The notes beneath the pieces were generated by a model. The model was not told the origin of the DNA. It did no database searches and saw only the letters and a list, made by a program, of their open reading frames with translations. From NCBI GenBank assembly GCA_938041955.1, contig CALISD010000020.1, positions 1 to 60,630 of the forward strand: a stretch of 60,630 bases of DNA, written 5' to 3'. This document shows positions 1 through 9,907 of the stretch, one piece after another (positions within the stretch are counted from its first letter, which is position 1; each line of letters starts with the position of its first letter). The DNA comes from an uncultured Granulosicoccaceae bacterium (GTDB lineage Bacteria > Pseudomonadota > Gammaproteobacteria > Granulosicoccales > Granulosicoccaceae). Made by a program: the position numbers and the translations under genes.

Positions 1-1
1 T

Positions 2-913
2 CCTGATACGATGCTGCGAATGTTTCAATCAGTTGCGGTTATCGCTATCGGTAGTGATGTTCGTCCTTCTTCGTATAGCACGCTAAATGGTTTGATTAAA
101 ATTGACCCGTATTTTCTTTGGATGTCAGTTGACGAGAAACGTACTATTGATCCTGGTGACGATTTCAGATCGAACTTTGGTGCAGATCTTAAGTTTAGGC
201 GCTTTACACGATTTAAGAAGCCCGATGGGAGCTTCTTATCCTATCCCTCTTTAACCGACAATAGTCAGAGAACATTTTCTGATCTTGTAGAGCCAGCCGT
301 GTCGTTACTTTTTCACGAACTTGCGCATGCCGTCGACTTTGCACCGGCATGGACATTGGCAGATATGAGCTATGAGGATTCAATCAATAGTGTAATTCGC
401 GCTAACACTTCAAACTGGCTGTCGCCTCAGTTGCAGGCCATATACCCGAACCAGAGTGCGCTTTTGGATAGTTTGGCAGGCGTCCGGTTTTTTAATGATG
501 ATGCTTCTGATTTTGAGAAAAGTATTACCTCCGTGTTAGTAGGTGCAGAGTTTGAGAGCGATGGTGCTGCGATGTTTTACAGCTACTCCACCATACGCGA
601 AGATTTTGCCAATCTGATTGAGGCTGCTTTGATGAAGTATCACTATGATGTTTCGGTAGGTGTGTATTTTTATGACAAACCATCCGATATCGATCCAACG
701 TGTAAGATTGGTTGGGGGGTGATGAATCGAATCGCTAACCCATCAGTGCTTCCTAGAGCAGAATGGGCCGTTAAACGGGCGGTGCCTGTGGGTAGTTCAA
801 TAGAGGCGTTTTTTGCAAATGGGGCAGGTGTGGAGGTGTCGGATCGAGTTGGGGAAGATCTGTGTAATCGAGACACCAAGGCGCTGGAATTCGTAGCACC
901 CAGGTTGTATTGA
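2..913 (+). CDS. Hypothetical protein with HExxH motif, possibly 5'-truncated
   Basis: I do not recognise the family. The first in-frame ATG is at 11, but the frame is open to the window edge, so the true start may lie upstream. From that ATG there are 300 residues with no signal peptide visible. Residues 102-106 read HELAH, an HExxH zinc-metallopeptidase signature, in the context FHELAHAVDF. The surrounding sequence is rich in aromatic and acidic residues, as in bacterial zincin-like proteins. A downstream third ligand cannot be assigned with certainty. The gene ends before a strong hairpin at 931-963 and faces a convergent lipoprotein gene. A metallopeptidase role is inferred from one motif only; the open frame and composition make it likely to be a real gene. 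Confidence 0.6.
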   Translation, partial: PDTMLRMFQSVAVIAIGSDVRPSSYSTLNGLIKIDPYFLWMSVDEKRTIDPGDDFRSNFGADLKFRRFTRFKKPDGSFLSYPSLTDNSQRTFSDLVEPAVSLLFHELAHAVDFAPAWTLADMSYEDSINSVIRANTSNWLSPQLQAIYPNQSALLDSLAGVRFFNDDASDFEKSITSVLVGAEFESDGAAMFYSYSTIREDFANLIEAALMKYHYDVSVGVYFYDKPSDIDPTCKIGWGVMNRIANPSVLPRAEWAVKRAVPVGSSIEAFFANGAGVEVSDRVGEDLCNRDTKALEFVAPRLY

Positions 914-930
914 GGATTGAATAAGTCATC

Positions 931-963
931 CGGGACAGTCAGTCAATGTGACTGGCTGTCCCG
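931..963 (+). terminator. Hairpin terminator after the HExxH gene
   Basis: A 15-bp stem (931-945 with 949-963, one G-T pair) and a 3-nt loop lies 18 bp past the stop codon. The following T-rich stretch is weak, so it may act as a terminator or simply protect the 3' end. Confidence 0.6.
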
Positions 964-1141
964 TATTTAGTGGCGGCTGATATAGGAAGCAGTGGTTCAA
1001 GGAAACCTAACAGCTTTAAATCCCGGGGAGTGCAGGGTGCCCGATCGGAAACAAAGCTTTGTATCGCGTTGGGCAGTCCCTCTATCAAATCATCTTAGTT
1101 TGCAGGCCAGGGGTAGCTCACTGTTCAGCGTTTTTATGTTT

Positions 1142-1996
1142 TCAATTCTGAACGCTGTTCGCTGTGAACACGATTGCGTTGTCACTTTGCACTACGTTAT
1201 AGGTGATTCGAAGATAAGAAGACCAATTGTCGATAAAGTTCTCCCCCATTTCATTGCGAACGAATAGAGGAAAAGAAAAAGCCCCATCATCAACCACTGT
1301 GCAGTTAACATTGATTACTTCGTTGTTAGTAGCGCCAGGGCCACTTGTATTGATTTCAATCACAGATCTAAAAACGTCGTTTGGTGTCCATCTAAATTCG
1401 GTTGATGCGGTCACATCTTCAGTGACGGTTGGATTTGTAACGTTCAAAGCAGGTACATCAGCTATATCGATATTCTCAAATTGAGGAAACTGCTCACCGG
1501 GTATGCCAACCGATAAGCCGTTAGGTGCAGATCCGGTCAGGCGAACATTGGTTTCATAGTACGGGCCGGAGTCATTTAATTCTCTATTGAGAGTGGCGTA
1601 GGTTCCGCCCGCGCTGCTAACGATGACAGTTTCTCCGGCACTAATAAGCTGTGTCGGTCGGTCGTAAATATTGAAGCTAGAGTTAGGATTGTTATTCGCG
1701 CCGTCAGATTTAGTGACTTCACAAGTATCTATGCTAGGAGCAAAGTAGCTTTCGATGTAGTCCGCAGACAGGCCGGTGTCTAGTTTTCCAAAAAGCGCTC
1801 TGGAGAAGTCGGCTTCTGTACTGTTAGGTTCCATTTTTATTAAACCCACCAGTGTTATTGGTCCGGTTTGCTGACTGTAGTCAGCCATATTACCTTCACT
1901 GCTGCCTGTGACAGAATTAACAGTCGCCCCATTTGAGTTTGAATCGCATGCAACTAAAAGGGATGCGAACAAGGAGATAGTTAACGAATTTTTCAT
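1142..1996 (-). CDS. Putative outer-membrane lipoprotein, unknown function
   Basis: The 284-residue product starts with a short hydrophobic signal ending in LLVAC, a lipobox with the lipidated Cys at about residue 17, followed by a Ser/Asn/Gly-rich linker. The rest is rich in Thr, Asn, Val and Ser, typical of beta-rich extracytoplasmic proteins. No catalytic motif stands out, and the family is not recognised. The gene is convergent with the HExxH gene and stands alone, with about 700 bp of apparently empty DNA upstream. Export and lipidation are well supported; function is unknown. Confidence 0.72.
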   Translation of the reverse strand: MKNSLTISLFASLLVACDSNSNGATVNSVTGSSEGNMADYSQQTGPITLVGLIKMEPNSTEADFSRALFGKLDTGLSADYIESYFAPSIDTCEVTKSDGANNNPNSSFNIYDRPTQLISAGETVIVSSAGGTYATLNRELNDSGPYYETNVRLTGSAPNGLSVGIPGEQFPQFENIDIADVPALNVTNPTVTEDVTASTEFRWTPNDVFRSVIEINTSGPGATNNEVINVNCTVVDDGAFSFPLFVRNEMGENFIDNWSSYLRITYNVVQSDNAIVFTANSVQN

Positions 1997-2696
1997 AGTA
2001 TATGCAGGTGTGAGAATAAGCGGATTGTAGGGTATTCTCAGGCTGTAAAGGATGTGTTACTCCGCAATTAGAGCTATTTATTGTGTGGTCGTCGATTGAA
2101 GTAACATTTTTTCAATATTTTCGTGATTTCTTTTGCGCTATTTGCAGGGCAGTTTGTATTGGTTGTTCATGCCCTTGATGTTGCATTTTCCTTAAAGGGC
2201 GACGCACCATGTATTCATGGCCTTCGTGTGTAGCCCGAATGAGTGCGGTTCCATTGTGTGATCTTTTCGTGCGCTGATACGCCCGGCTTTAACAAACTGT
2301 CTACTATGGTGTGTGACCCGGAACGTGGCAGTCATTGGAGCGGATGTCAATTTACGTATTGAGGTGTCTGCGCTATGCATCAGGAAAGCATCTACGATAT
2401 TGCCACTGCGCAGAAAAGAATTGTCGTGATAGATGATTATAATTACTGCAGGATAATATTTGCACAGGTGTATAGTTGAAGCCGACATGGGTGCGGTTCT
2501 CCACCATAGTGTCTGAAATATTTGATGCGCTAGTCGGTACAATTTGTACCATGGTTTCTGGTGAGTTTGAATTGATACCCGGGTGAGTTTAATGTGGTTA
2601 TTTGCAATAAGCCGGGATGTTCGCCTGCGTGCTTCAATATTCCGGATCAAGAGGTTTCTTTATTATGCCGATCCTGTTTAGCAGAAGATCACTACA
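1997..2696. other. 700-bp intergenic stretch without a convincing gene
   Basis: The only long open frame (152 codons, minus strand, 2192-2650) has a composition unlike a protein and no ribosome-binding site. The plus strand is broken by stops in all frames. The segment must hold the promoters of the lipoprotein gene and of the gene starting at 2697, but I cannot place them. A decayed gene is possible and unproven. Confidence 0.4.
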
Positions 2697-4376
2697 TTGA
2701 CTCATAGGCCATGCGTTTTGGTGTTAGGTGCAACGGGCCTCTTCGGTGAGTTGCTGGCGCGGCGTATCGCTAATGAAAACAGTTTTTCCTTGATTGCAGC
2801 CGGGCGCGGGCTTGCAGCACTTACTGATCTGAAAAAGCAGATAAAATGTGAGATCGCGATAGTCGATCGAAACGATGTGCAGATGGTCAGTGATGCACTC
2901 GCTCAGTACAAGCCCTTTGCCGTTGTTGACTGTGCAGGCCCCTTTCAGTATTACGGTGCTGACCCTTTTCGATTTGCAAGGCAGGTGCTGGAGTCCGGGA
3001 GTCACTATATTGATATCGCCGATGCCAGTGCCTTTGTGGCCGGTATCGGTGAGCTTGATGATTTGGCCAAAGCCAAGGGCGTCACGGCCATTGCCGGGGC
3101 CAGTTCGACACCTGCTATTTCAAGTGCTGTTGCTGATGTGCTCACCGATTCAATGTATCGGGTGGTCTCTATTGATACTGCGATTATTCCAGGGAACCGT
3201 GCGCGTCGAACATTATCAGTAATGCGAGCGATCCTGGGTCAGATCGGCAAACCATTTGAGATCACGCGTCACGGCAAAGCCGTGCGTGTTTATGGCTGGG
3301 GTGAAACAATTGCTGTTGATTTAAAATTGCCTGTTGAAAACCCTGTGACAAATCGCCTTGCGTCTCTGGTACAAACCCCGGATGTCGAGCTATTTCCAAA
3401 GCGCTTCGCTGCAGAGACCGTGACGTTGCGTGCCGGACTGGAAATTAAAACCTTTCATCGTCTATTACAGTTTGCGGGCTTGCTTGTACGTTACGGGCTG
3501 ATATCGTCACTGGCTCCCTTTGCAGCCAGCGCACGTTGGGTAGCCAGTGGTTTTGAGTCGCTCGGCTCGGACATTGGAGGTATGCAGGTGAGGGTGGAGG
3601 GCGAGACAGAGTCAACCGGCAGTATTCGCCGTAGCTGGGATCTGGTCGCTGATGATGGGAGGGGTCCGGAGATACCAACACTGCCCGTATCTATCTTGCT
3701 GGATAAGCTTCTCAGGAATTCGTTACGGCCGGGTGCCAGACCGTCACCGGGTGAGATTACACTTGGAGAATTAGAGGAGCGCCTGGCGGCAATAGAGGCT
3801 CATACTGTTTGCTACGAAGAATCGCTGCAACCACTTTTCAAAACAGTGTTAGGCGAGGCTTTTTATTTGCTTCCGAAAGCGGTACGTGCTCTGCACGACA
3901 GACCCGGCCAAACTAGTTATGTCGGCACTGCTCAATCGATGGGGCCAACCGGTCTGTCGGGTCGATTGGCGGCGTGGCTGGTGCGATTCCCGAAGGCGGG
4001 TGAAGATATCCCCGTCAGAGTGACAATCACCGCTGATCAACATGGCGAAAAATGGGAAAGGGAATTTAATGACTCGACCTTTAATTCCTGTTTGTCAGTA
4101 GACGCCAACGGGTATGCGCAGGAACGATTCGGTGTAATGACTGCACGACTCGGACTGATGCAGCGTGATAATGAACTGCACTTCCCGGTGCTAAGCGCAA
4201 AGCTCTTTGGCTTTTTACCTCTGCCTCAGTGGTTTTTACCAAAAAGCATTGCTCATGAATCTGTCGATGAGCGAGGTAGGTTTGTATTCGATGTGCTGAT
4301 CAAAACGCCCTTTGGTGCTCGCATTGCGCACTACAGAGGGTGGCTGGAAAGGCACATCGAAAGCAATATTAGTTGA
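2697..4376 (+). CDS. Saccharopine dehydrogenase-like NAD(P)-binding protein with DUF4166 domain
   Basis: The 559-residue protein opens with a Rossmann nucleotide-binding loop, VLGATGLFGELLARR (about residues 9-23), typical of the saccharopine dehydrogenase/trans-acting enoyl reductase superfamily. Its last 180 or so residues match the DUF4166 pattern: a His-containing LLPKAVRALH stretch, then a FPKAGEDIPV segment and a WEREF block. The start is TTG at 2697; an in-frame TAG at 2679 leaves little choice. The substrate is unknown; such fusions are usually annotated as putative oxidoreductases or epimerases. It is followed at a short distance by oppA but is probably transcribed separately. Confidence 0.8.
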   Translation: MTHRPCVLVLGATGLFGELLARRIANENSFSLIAAGRGLAALTDLKKQIKCEIAIVDRNDVQMVSDALAQYKPFAVVDCAGPFQYYGADPFRFARQVLESGSHYIDIADASAFVAGIGELDDLAKAKGVTAIAGASSTPAISSAVADVLTDSMYRVVSIDTAIIPGNRARRTLSVMRAILGQIGKPFEITRHGKAVRVYGWGETIAVDLKLPVENPVTNRLASLVQTPDVELFPKRFAAETVTLRAGLEIKTFHRLLQFAGLLVRYGLISSLAPFAASARWVASGFESLGSDIGGMQVRVEGETESTGSIRRSWDLVADDGRGPEIPTLPVSILLDKLLRNSLRPGARPSPGEITLGELEERLAAIEAHTVCYEESLQPLFKTVLGEAFYLLPKAVRALHDRPGQTSYVGTAQSMGPTGLSGRLAAWLVRFPKAGEDIPVRVTITADQHGEKWEREFNDSTFNSCLSVDANGYAQERFGVMTARLGLMQRDNELHFPVLSAKLFGFLPLPQWFLPKSIAHESVDERGRFVFDVLIKTPFGARIAHYRGWLERHIESNIS

Positions 4377-4534
4377 TTGGTGCGAATTTTCCAGGACCGG
4401 CGACTTTACTGGCACTTCGACAGGTGAAAATGAGTTTCTCTGCTTGTCCGCAAGTGGCTGACCGCGATATGCTGGAAGCGTCTGTCCTGATCCTAAACGC
4501 AGGACATCACTCACCAAAATGGGAGTCCCACCTC

Positions 4535-6157
4535 ATGAAGCGATCAAACAATTTAATTTTTACTGTGTTATTCAATGCACTGCTTGCCAGTGTCGCATTT
4601 GCAGATGGCCATATTCCGGCAGGCGTGACGCTTGCGGATGACCAGACATTTACTTACCGAGTATTGGATGAACATAGCTCTGTTGATCCGCAGGTAGTAG
4701 AAGATGTTACGGGTTCAGAAATGGTGCGAGATCTTTTTGAAGGGTTGATGAATCAGGATGCAGACGGCAATCTGGTACCGGGCGTAGCAACCGGTTACAA
4801 GGTCAACGATAACAATACCGTATACACTTTCACGCTTCGTGACAACGCCAAGTGGTCAAACGGTGAACAGGTAACTGCAAATGACTTTGTGTTCGGTTGG
4901 CGGCGCGCTGCTGATCCGGAACTTGCTTCACCGTATCAGTGGTTTGTTGAGTTGATGTCGATTGAAAACGCAAGCGCTGTGATTAAAGGTGAAAAACCCA
5001 TTGATGCCTTAGGTGTGCGTGCCGTGGACGATCTGACCTTTGAAGTCACGCTGTCTGCACCATTGCCGTATTTTCCGCAAATGACAACTCATGCAACAAC
5101 ATTCCCAGCGCCCAGATCTACTATAGAGAAGCACGGCAATGAATGGACCAAGCCCGGAAATATTGTATCCAATGGTGCCTATGTACTAACAGAGCATTTG
5201 CCGGATGAGCGTTCGGTCCGTGAGCGGAATCCAATGTATTGGGACAATAAAAACACCACCGTCGAGAAGGTGATTGCGTTGGTAATAAACGATGAAAACG
5301 TCGCGTTAACGCGCTTTCTGGCTGGTGAGCTTGATCGTACCGAAGTGCCGGCGGGGCAGTTCCCACGTCTTAAAAAGGAACACCCTGATACGGCCATTAG
5401 TTTTCCACGTCTTTGTAACTATTACTACACCTTCAACCTAAGCGATTCAGGACCGGAAGCTTTTAAAGATGTGCGTGTTCGTAAAGCATTAGCTTTGGCG
5501 GTTGATCGTAAAATTATTACTGAGAATGTAATGGCAGGTGGTCAACCTGAGGCTTACACATTTACTCCGGCAGCAGTTGCCGGTTTCACTCCGCCGGATA
5601 CTGACATGGCAAAAATGAGTCAGGCAGACAGAGACGCCATGGCCAAGGAATTATTGGCAGAAGCCGGATATGGTGCTGATAAGCCACTGAGCTTTGACAT
5701 GATGTACAACACCTCTGAGGCACACAAGAAAGTGGCTGTTGCTTTGAGCCAGATGTGGAAACAGAAGCTTGGCGCTAAAGTTAATCTGGCTAACATGGAG
5801 TGGAAAGTATTTCTCGAAACTCGCGGCAACCAGGATTTTCAACTTGCCCGTGGTGCATGGTGTGGTGATTATAACGAAGCTTCTACTTTTCTCGATCTGC
5901 TCGATAGTGAGTCTGGCTATAACGATGGTAAGTTCAACAATCCTGAGTTAGATGGTTTGTTAGAGAAAGCAAAAGCGAGCGCTGATGCATCTGAGCTATA
6001 TACACAGGTGGAAGAGATTATTGCTGCTGAAATGCCAGTGATTCCGGTTTACCATTATGCCGGCGTTTATATGATGGATAGCGATGTCGGTAACTGGCCC
6101 GTGAATAACGTAGAACAAAACTGGTACTCAAAAAACCTCTATAAAGTCGCCCAGTAA
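4535..6157 (+). CDS. oppA: Periplasmic oligopeptide-binding protein of an ABC importer
   Basis: This is the 540-residue solute receptor (SBP family 5, OppA/MppA type) that captures peptides in the periplasm and hands them to OppBC. The ATG at 4535 is chosen because GGGAG lies just upstream and because it yields a clean signal peptide, MKRSNNLIF...ASVAFA, with cleavage after about residue 23. The frame itself is open back to about 4373, but that extension has no protein-like character. The length matches E. coli OppA (about 543). Family hallmarks include YTFTLRDNAKWSNGE and ADDFVFGWRR-like segments (here TANDFVFGWRRAADPE) near residues 90-120. It is the first gene of oppA-B-C-DF and is separated from oppB by a hairpin. 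Confidence 0.93.
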   Translation: MKRSNNLIFTVLFNALLASVAFADGHIPAGVTLADDQTFTYRVLDEHSSVDPQVVEDVTGSEMVRDLFEGLMNQDADGNLVPGVATGYKVNDNNTVYTFTLRDNAKWSNGEQVTANDFVFGWRRAADPELASPYQWFVELMSIENASAVIKGEKPIDALGVRAVDDLTFEVTLSAPLPYFPQMTTHATTFPAPRSTIEKHGNEWTKPGNIVSNGAYVLTEHLPDERSVRERNPMYWDNKNTTVEKVIALVINDENVALTRFLAGELDRTEVPAGQFPRLKKEHPDTAISFPRLCNYYYTFNLSDSGPEAFKDVRVRKALALAVDRKIITENVMAGGQPEAYTFTPAAVAGFTPPDTDMAKMSQADRDAMAKELLAEAGYGADKPLSFDMMYNTSEAHKKVAVALSQMWKQKLGAKVNLANMEWKVFLETRGNQDFQLARGAWCGDYNEASTFLDLLDSESGYNDGKFNNPELDGLLEKAKASADASELYTQVEEIIAAEMPVIPVYHYAGVYMMDSDVGNWPVNNVEQNWYSKNLYKVAQ

Positions 6158-6160
6158 TTA

Positions 6161-6192
6161 GCTTACTGCCCCGCATTTAGCGGGGCAGTAGC
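6161..6192 (+). terminator. oppA-oppB intercistronic hairpin
   Basis: The sequence TACTGCCCCGC (6164-6174) pairs with GCGGGGCAGTA (6180-6190) around a 5-nt loop, giving an 11-bp GC-rich stem three bases after the oppA stop codon. There is no T-run. It probably acts as a partial terminator or 3' stabiliser that raises oppA mRNA over oppBCDF, as is usual for genes of abundant binding proteins. Confidence 0.75.
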
Positions 6193-6206
6193 TATTTGGC
6201 GTAAAG

Positions 6207-7130
6207 ATGCTGAGCTATACCATACGGCGATTGTTAATCGCCATTCCAACCATTCTGATCCTTGTGGTGGCGTGCTTCTTTTTGATGCACGCCGCGCCTG
6301 GTGGACCATTTACATCTGAGCGTCCGCTGCCACCGGAGGTGTTGGCGAATATTGAAGCGCGCTATGGTCTGGACCAACCATTGTGGAAACAGTTGTGGGA
6401 CTACTTGTCCAACATTGTATTGCACTTTGATTTTGGCCCGTCCTTCGTGTTTAAAGATCGTGATGTGAATGACATCATCTCTCAAGGGTTCCCGATCTCA
6501 TTGACTTACGGCTCCTTATCGTTTGTAGTTGCCACCGTCATAGGGGTAACGCTCGGTGTGGTGGCTGCGATCCGTCACAATACATGGATCGACTATATTG
6601 CCGTCAGTCTGGGAATCGCCGCGCAAGCCTTACCCAATTTTATAATGGGTCCTATTTTAATCTTGACCTTTACACTGTGGCTTGGTTGGTTACCCGGTGG
6701 TGGCTGGAACGGTGGTCAATGGCAATATCTGGTGATGCCTGTGATAGCGCTATCGACTTCATATATGGGCTCTATATCAAGAATTACACGCTCTTCTATG
6801 TTGGAAGTTCTGAACTCTAATTTTATTCGTACAGCGCGTGCAAAGGGACTGCCTGAGCGCAAGATTATCTGGCGCCACGCCATGAAGCCAACTTTGCTTC
6901 CTGTGATCTCGTATTTAGGGCCAGTGTTTGTGTATGTTTTAACCGGGTCGGTGTTTGTTGATATCTATTTTTCAACCGGAGGGCTTGGTAAGTCCTATGT
7001 GAGTTCTGCATTGACACGCGACTATGCTGTGTTGCTTGGTGTGACGATCCTCTACGGTACGCTGACTGTCGTGGTTAACTTAATTACTGATCTTGCCTAC
7101 GCCTGGTTTGATCCGAAGATCAGGTATTGA
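6207..7130 (+). CDS. oppB: Oligopeptide ABC transporter permease
   Basis: The 307-residue product is an integral membrane subunit that pairs with OppC to form the peptide channel. It starts MLSYTIRRLLIAIPTILILV, with the usual first transmembrane helix, and carries about six membrane segments. The cytoplasmic EAA loop appears at about residues 205-225 (FIRTARAKGLPERKIIWRHA), which docks on the ATPase. The length equals E. coli OppB (306). It follows oppA across a hairpin, and its TGA is immediately followed in the same frame by the oppC reading frame. Confidence 0.93.
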   Translation: MLSYTIRRLLIAIPTILILVVACFFLMHAAPGGPFTSERPLPPEVLANIEARYGLDQPLWKQLWDYLSNIVLHFDFGPSFVFKDRDVNDIISQGFPISLTYGSLSFVVATVIGVTLGVVAAIRHNTWIDYIAVSLGIAAQALPNFIMGPILILTFTLWLGWLPGGGWNGGQWQYLVMPVIALSTSYMGSISRITRSSMLEVLNSNFIRTARAKGLPERKIIWRHAMKPTLLPVISYLGPVFVYVLTGSVFVDIYFSTGGLGKSYVSSALTRDYAVLLGVTILYGTLTVVVNLITDLAYAWFDPKIRY

Positions 7131-7144
7131 TCACTATTTATATT

Positions 7145-7149
7145 AAGGA
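7145..7149 (+). promoter_or_regulatory. Shine-Dalgarno supporting the non-canonical oppC start
   Basis: AAGGA sits 8 nt before ATC (7158). It is the only plausible ribosome-binding site between the oppB stop and the first GTG at 7215, so it decides the start. Confidence 0.6.
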
Positions 7150-7157
7150 TTAAAACT

Positions 7158-8087
7158 ATCTTCGGTCGATCTAAAAAAACTGAAGCACTTGCTTCAGATA
7201 TTACAGACTATACGGTGGTGCGTGGACGCTCGTTGATGCGTGATGCACGTGATCGGTTTTTTCGTAACAAGGCTGCCATTGTTTGTATGGTGATTCTTGC
7301 TTTGATTATTCTTTTTGTACTGTTCGGCCCTCAGTTCGCCAAGTGGAATAATGAAGAGATAGATTGGGCAGCGCTTGGTGATATTGCAGTCCTTGGCGTG
7401 CCTTCGATAGAAAGTGGACACTACTTTGGTACTGATCCGTTAGGCCGGGATATCTATTCAAGAACTATTCAGGCCACTGGTACGTCTTTGATGGTGGGCT
7501 TGATCGGAACCGCGATGGCCATGATCGTCGGTACGCTGTGGGGTGTTCTTGCAGGTTACTTTGGCGGCAGGCTTGACAGCGTCATGATGCGTATTGTCGA
7601 TATTTTGCTTGCCATCCCTTTAACGCTGATCGTTATTCTAATACTCGTGGTTGCCGGCCGCTCCTTTGTGACGCTGTTTATTGCGTTAGGTGCTGTATCT
7701 TGGTTGACCATGTCGCGTATTGTTCGGGCGCAGACACTTGCTTTGAAGAATCGCGAGTTTATTGAAGCGGCACGTGCAGGTGGTGTGTCAGAGGCGATGA
7801 TTATTTTTCGTCACATTCTGCCAAACTTGATGGGCGTGGTGATTGTCTATGCTTCGTTACTGGTACCAGAGATGATATTTGCTGAAAGTCTTATTTCATT
7901 TCTGGGTTTAGGAATTTCAGAACCTTATACATCGCTCGGTGCGTTAATCAGTGAGGGGGCGGGGACCATGGCCTATGGGACGCTCTGGCAACTGGCGTTT
8001 CCTTTGTTCTTTTACATTGCGATTGTCATTACTATGTATTTTATTGGCGATGGTTTGCGTGATGCCCTTGATCCGAAGGATCATTGA
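7158..8087 (+). CDS. oppC: Oligopeptide ABC transporter permease, probable ATC start
   Basis: This is the second channel subunit, 309 residues if it starts at 7158. The first conventional start is GTG at 7215, but that has no ribosome-binding site and would remove an N-terminus that aligns with E. coli OppC (22 residues before GRSL in both). The frame is open back to the oppB stop at 7130 and holds no ATG, GTG, TTG or CTG before 7215. AAGGA at 7145-7149 is spaced 8 nt from ATC at 7158, giving [14 protein letters not shown]. The EAA loop is [20 protein letters not shown], and the C-terminus [13 protein letters not shown] is typical of OppC. A base-call error changing ATG to ATC is the alternative. 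Confidence 0.9.
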   Translation: MFGRSKKTEALASDITDYTVVRGRSLMRDARDRFFRNKAAIVCMVILALIILFVLFGPQFAKWNNEEIDWAALGDIAVLGVPSIESGHYFGTDPLGRDIYSRTIQATGTSLMVGLIGTAMAMIVGTLWGVLAGYFGGRLDSVMMRIVDILLAIPLTLIVILILVVAGRSFVTLFIALGAVSWLTMSRIVRAQTLALKNREFIEAARAGGVSEAMIIFRHILPNLMGVVIVYASLLVPEMIFAESLISFLGLGISEPYTSLGALISEGAGTMAYGTLWQLAFPLFFYIAIVITMYFIGDGLRDALDPKDH

Positions 8088-8089
8088 TA

Positions 8090-9907
8090 ATGAGCTTGCT
8101 ATCAGTTGATAATTTACACGTGAACTTTGATACTCCCGAAGGCATCGTCGAAGCAGTGAAGGGTGTGTCATTTGATATTGTTCCGGGAGAGTGTATAGGG
8201 ATAGTGGGTGAGTCTGGTTCCGGTAAAAGCCAGTTGTTTATGGCGGCAATGGGATTGCTTGTCGGCAATGGGTACGCGAACGGTTCGGTTAAGTTAGAAG
8301 GTAGTGAAATTCTTAACGCGACCGCATCTGATTTGAATAAAATTCGTGGTGATGATGTTGGCATGATCTTCCAGGATCCGCTCACCGCATTAACACCTCA
8401 CCTTAAAATTGGTGATCAAATGGCTGAGGTGTTGGTCACTCATCGTGGACAATCCAAACGCTCAGCGCTTGCAAAGTGCCTTGATCTATTGTCTTTGGTG
8501 CGTATACCAGATGCTGCGCGACGGCTTGATCAATACCCGCATGAGCTTTCCGGGGGGATGCGGCAACGTGTGATGATTGCGATGGCCATGCTATGCGAGC
8601 CGAGGTTACTTATTGCGGATGAACCAACGACGGCACTGGATGTGACTGTGCAAGATGAGGTGCTTGAACTGGTGTCTTTAATGCAGCGTGAGCATGGCAC
8701 GGCAGTCGCGCTAATCACTCATGATATGGGTGTGGTTGCTCGCATGTGTGACCGGGTACAGGTCATGCGCCTTGGCGCTTTTGTAGAACACGGTACGGTT
8801 GAAGATGTATTTGCTAGTCCTTCGCATGAGTACACGCGTCGCCTGCTGGATGCGATGCCAAGGATTGATAGTACATTGAAGCGCACCGCGACCGGTGCAT
8901 CAAAGCCAATACTGAATGCACGTGACGTCAAAGTGCAATTTCCGATTAAGGCGGACGGTGGCTTATTTGCGCGTACCATCCCGCTTCGGGCAGTAGACGG
9001 TATAAGTTTCCAACTCCATGAAGGCGAAACATTAGGTATTGTTGGTGAGTCTGGTTGTGGGAAGTCGACACTTGCGCGTGCGGTGCTACGTTTAGTAGAG
9101 CTTCATAGTGGATCGATTAGCTGGTTAGGCAGTGACCTTGCGACTCTCGATCGCCCTGCATTAATCAAGGCGCGTAAGGACTTGCAAATAGTGTTTCAGG
9201 ATCCATTGGCAAGCCTCGATCCGCGAATGACTATATCAGATTCCATTGCGGAACCCTTGCGCACCTTTAGGCCGGATTTAACCCGCCGGGAAGCGAAAGT
9301 GATGGTTCAAGACATGATGCAACGCGTTGGGCTTGAGCCATTGATGTACAACCGTTATCCGCATGAGCTTTCCGGCGGGCAGAACCAGCGGGTTGGAATT
9401 GCGCGCGCAATGATCAACCGCCCCAGGCTGATTATTTGCGATGAAGCGGTATCTGCTTTGGATGTCTCAATACAAGCACAAATAATCGAACTTTTGAAAG
9501 ATCTTCAATCCGAATTCGGGATGTCGATGTTGTTTATCTCGCATGATCTTTCGGTTGTGCGGAGTATCTCTGATCGGATCATGGTGATCTACCTGGGGCG
9601 CATTGTTGAATTGGGTGAGAGCACAAGTATCTGTAGCAATCCCATTCATCCTTACACCCAGGCGCTTATCTCGGCAGTGCCTATCCCGGACCCGGTGATC
9701 GAAAGACAGCGCGAACGATTGCGTTTGCCCGGTGAGCTGCCATCGCCGATGGATAGAAAAGCGGCCTTGCGTTTCTTGCCCAGCAAGTTGGCTGAAGGTC
9801 ATTGTGAGTACGTGCCGAAGTTGGATGAAATATCGCCGGGACATTTTGTCGCAGAGCACGATTCTCTTCAAACTATCCTCGCAAGCACTGACGACAGCAT
9901 TGGTTGA
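8090..9907 (+). CDS. Fused oligopeptide ABC transporter ATPase (OppD-OppF)
   Basis: The single 605-residue chain carries two complete ATPase domains that energise peptide import through OppBC. The first has a Walker A GESGSGKS (residues 40-47), a signature LSGGMRQRV (about 153) and a Walker B with DEPTTALD. The second has GESGCGKS (about 319-326), [15 protein letters not shown] (about 427) and DEAVSALD. Each half resembles OppD and OppF respectively, as in YejF-type fusions. ATG 8090 is preferred over TTG 8084 because AAGGA at 8076-8080 is correctly spaced from it. The start lies two bases past the oppC stop, so the two are translationally coupled. The second Walker B reads DEAV rather than DEPT, as is common in OppF. 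Confidence 0.93.
   Translation: MSLLSVDNLHVNFDTPEGIVEAVKGVSFDIVPGECIGIVGESGSGKSQLFMAAMGLLVGNGYANGSVKLEGSEILNATASDLNKIRGDDVGMIFQDPLTALTPHLKIGDQMAEVLVTHRGQSKRSALAKCLDLLSLVRIPDAARRLDQYPHELSGGMRQRVMIAMAMLCEPRLLIADEPTTALDVTVQDEVLELVSLMQREHGTAVALITHDMGVVARMCDRVQVMRLGAFVEHGTVEDVFASPSHEYTRRLLDAMPRIDSTLKRTATGASKPILNARDVKVQFPIKADGGLFARTIPLRAVDGISFQLHEGETLGIVGESGCGKSTLARAVLRLVELHSGSISWLGSDLATLDRPALIKARKDLQIVFQDPLASLDPRMTISDSIAEPLRTFRPDLTRREAKVMVQDMMQRVGLEPLMYNRYPHELSGGQNQRVGIARAMINRPRLIICDEAVSALDVSIQAQIIELLKDLQSEFGMSMLFISHDLSVVRSISDRIMVIYLGRIVELGESTSICSNPIHPYTQALISAVPIPDPVIERQRERLRLPGELPSPMDRKAALRFLPSKLAEGHCEYVPKLDEISPGHFVAEHDSLQTILASTDDSIG

Noticed and set aside
992..1267. 91-codon plus-strand frame
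   Set aside because: It overlaps the 3' end of the lipoprotein gene on the other strand and has no protein-like features.
2192..2650. 152-codon minus-strand frame
   Set aside because: His/Arg/Ser-rich composition, no ribosome-binding site and no domain; more likely an open frame by chance in a non-coding stretch.
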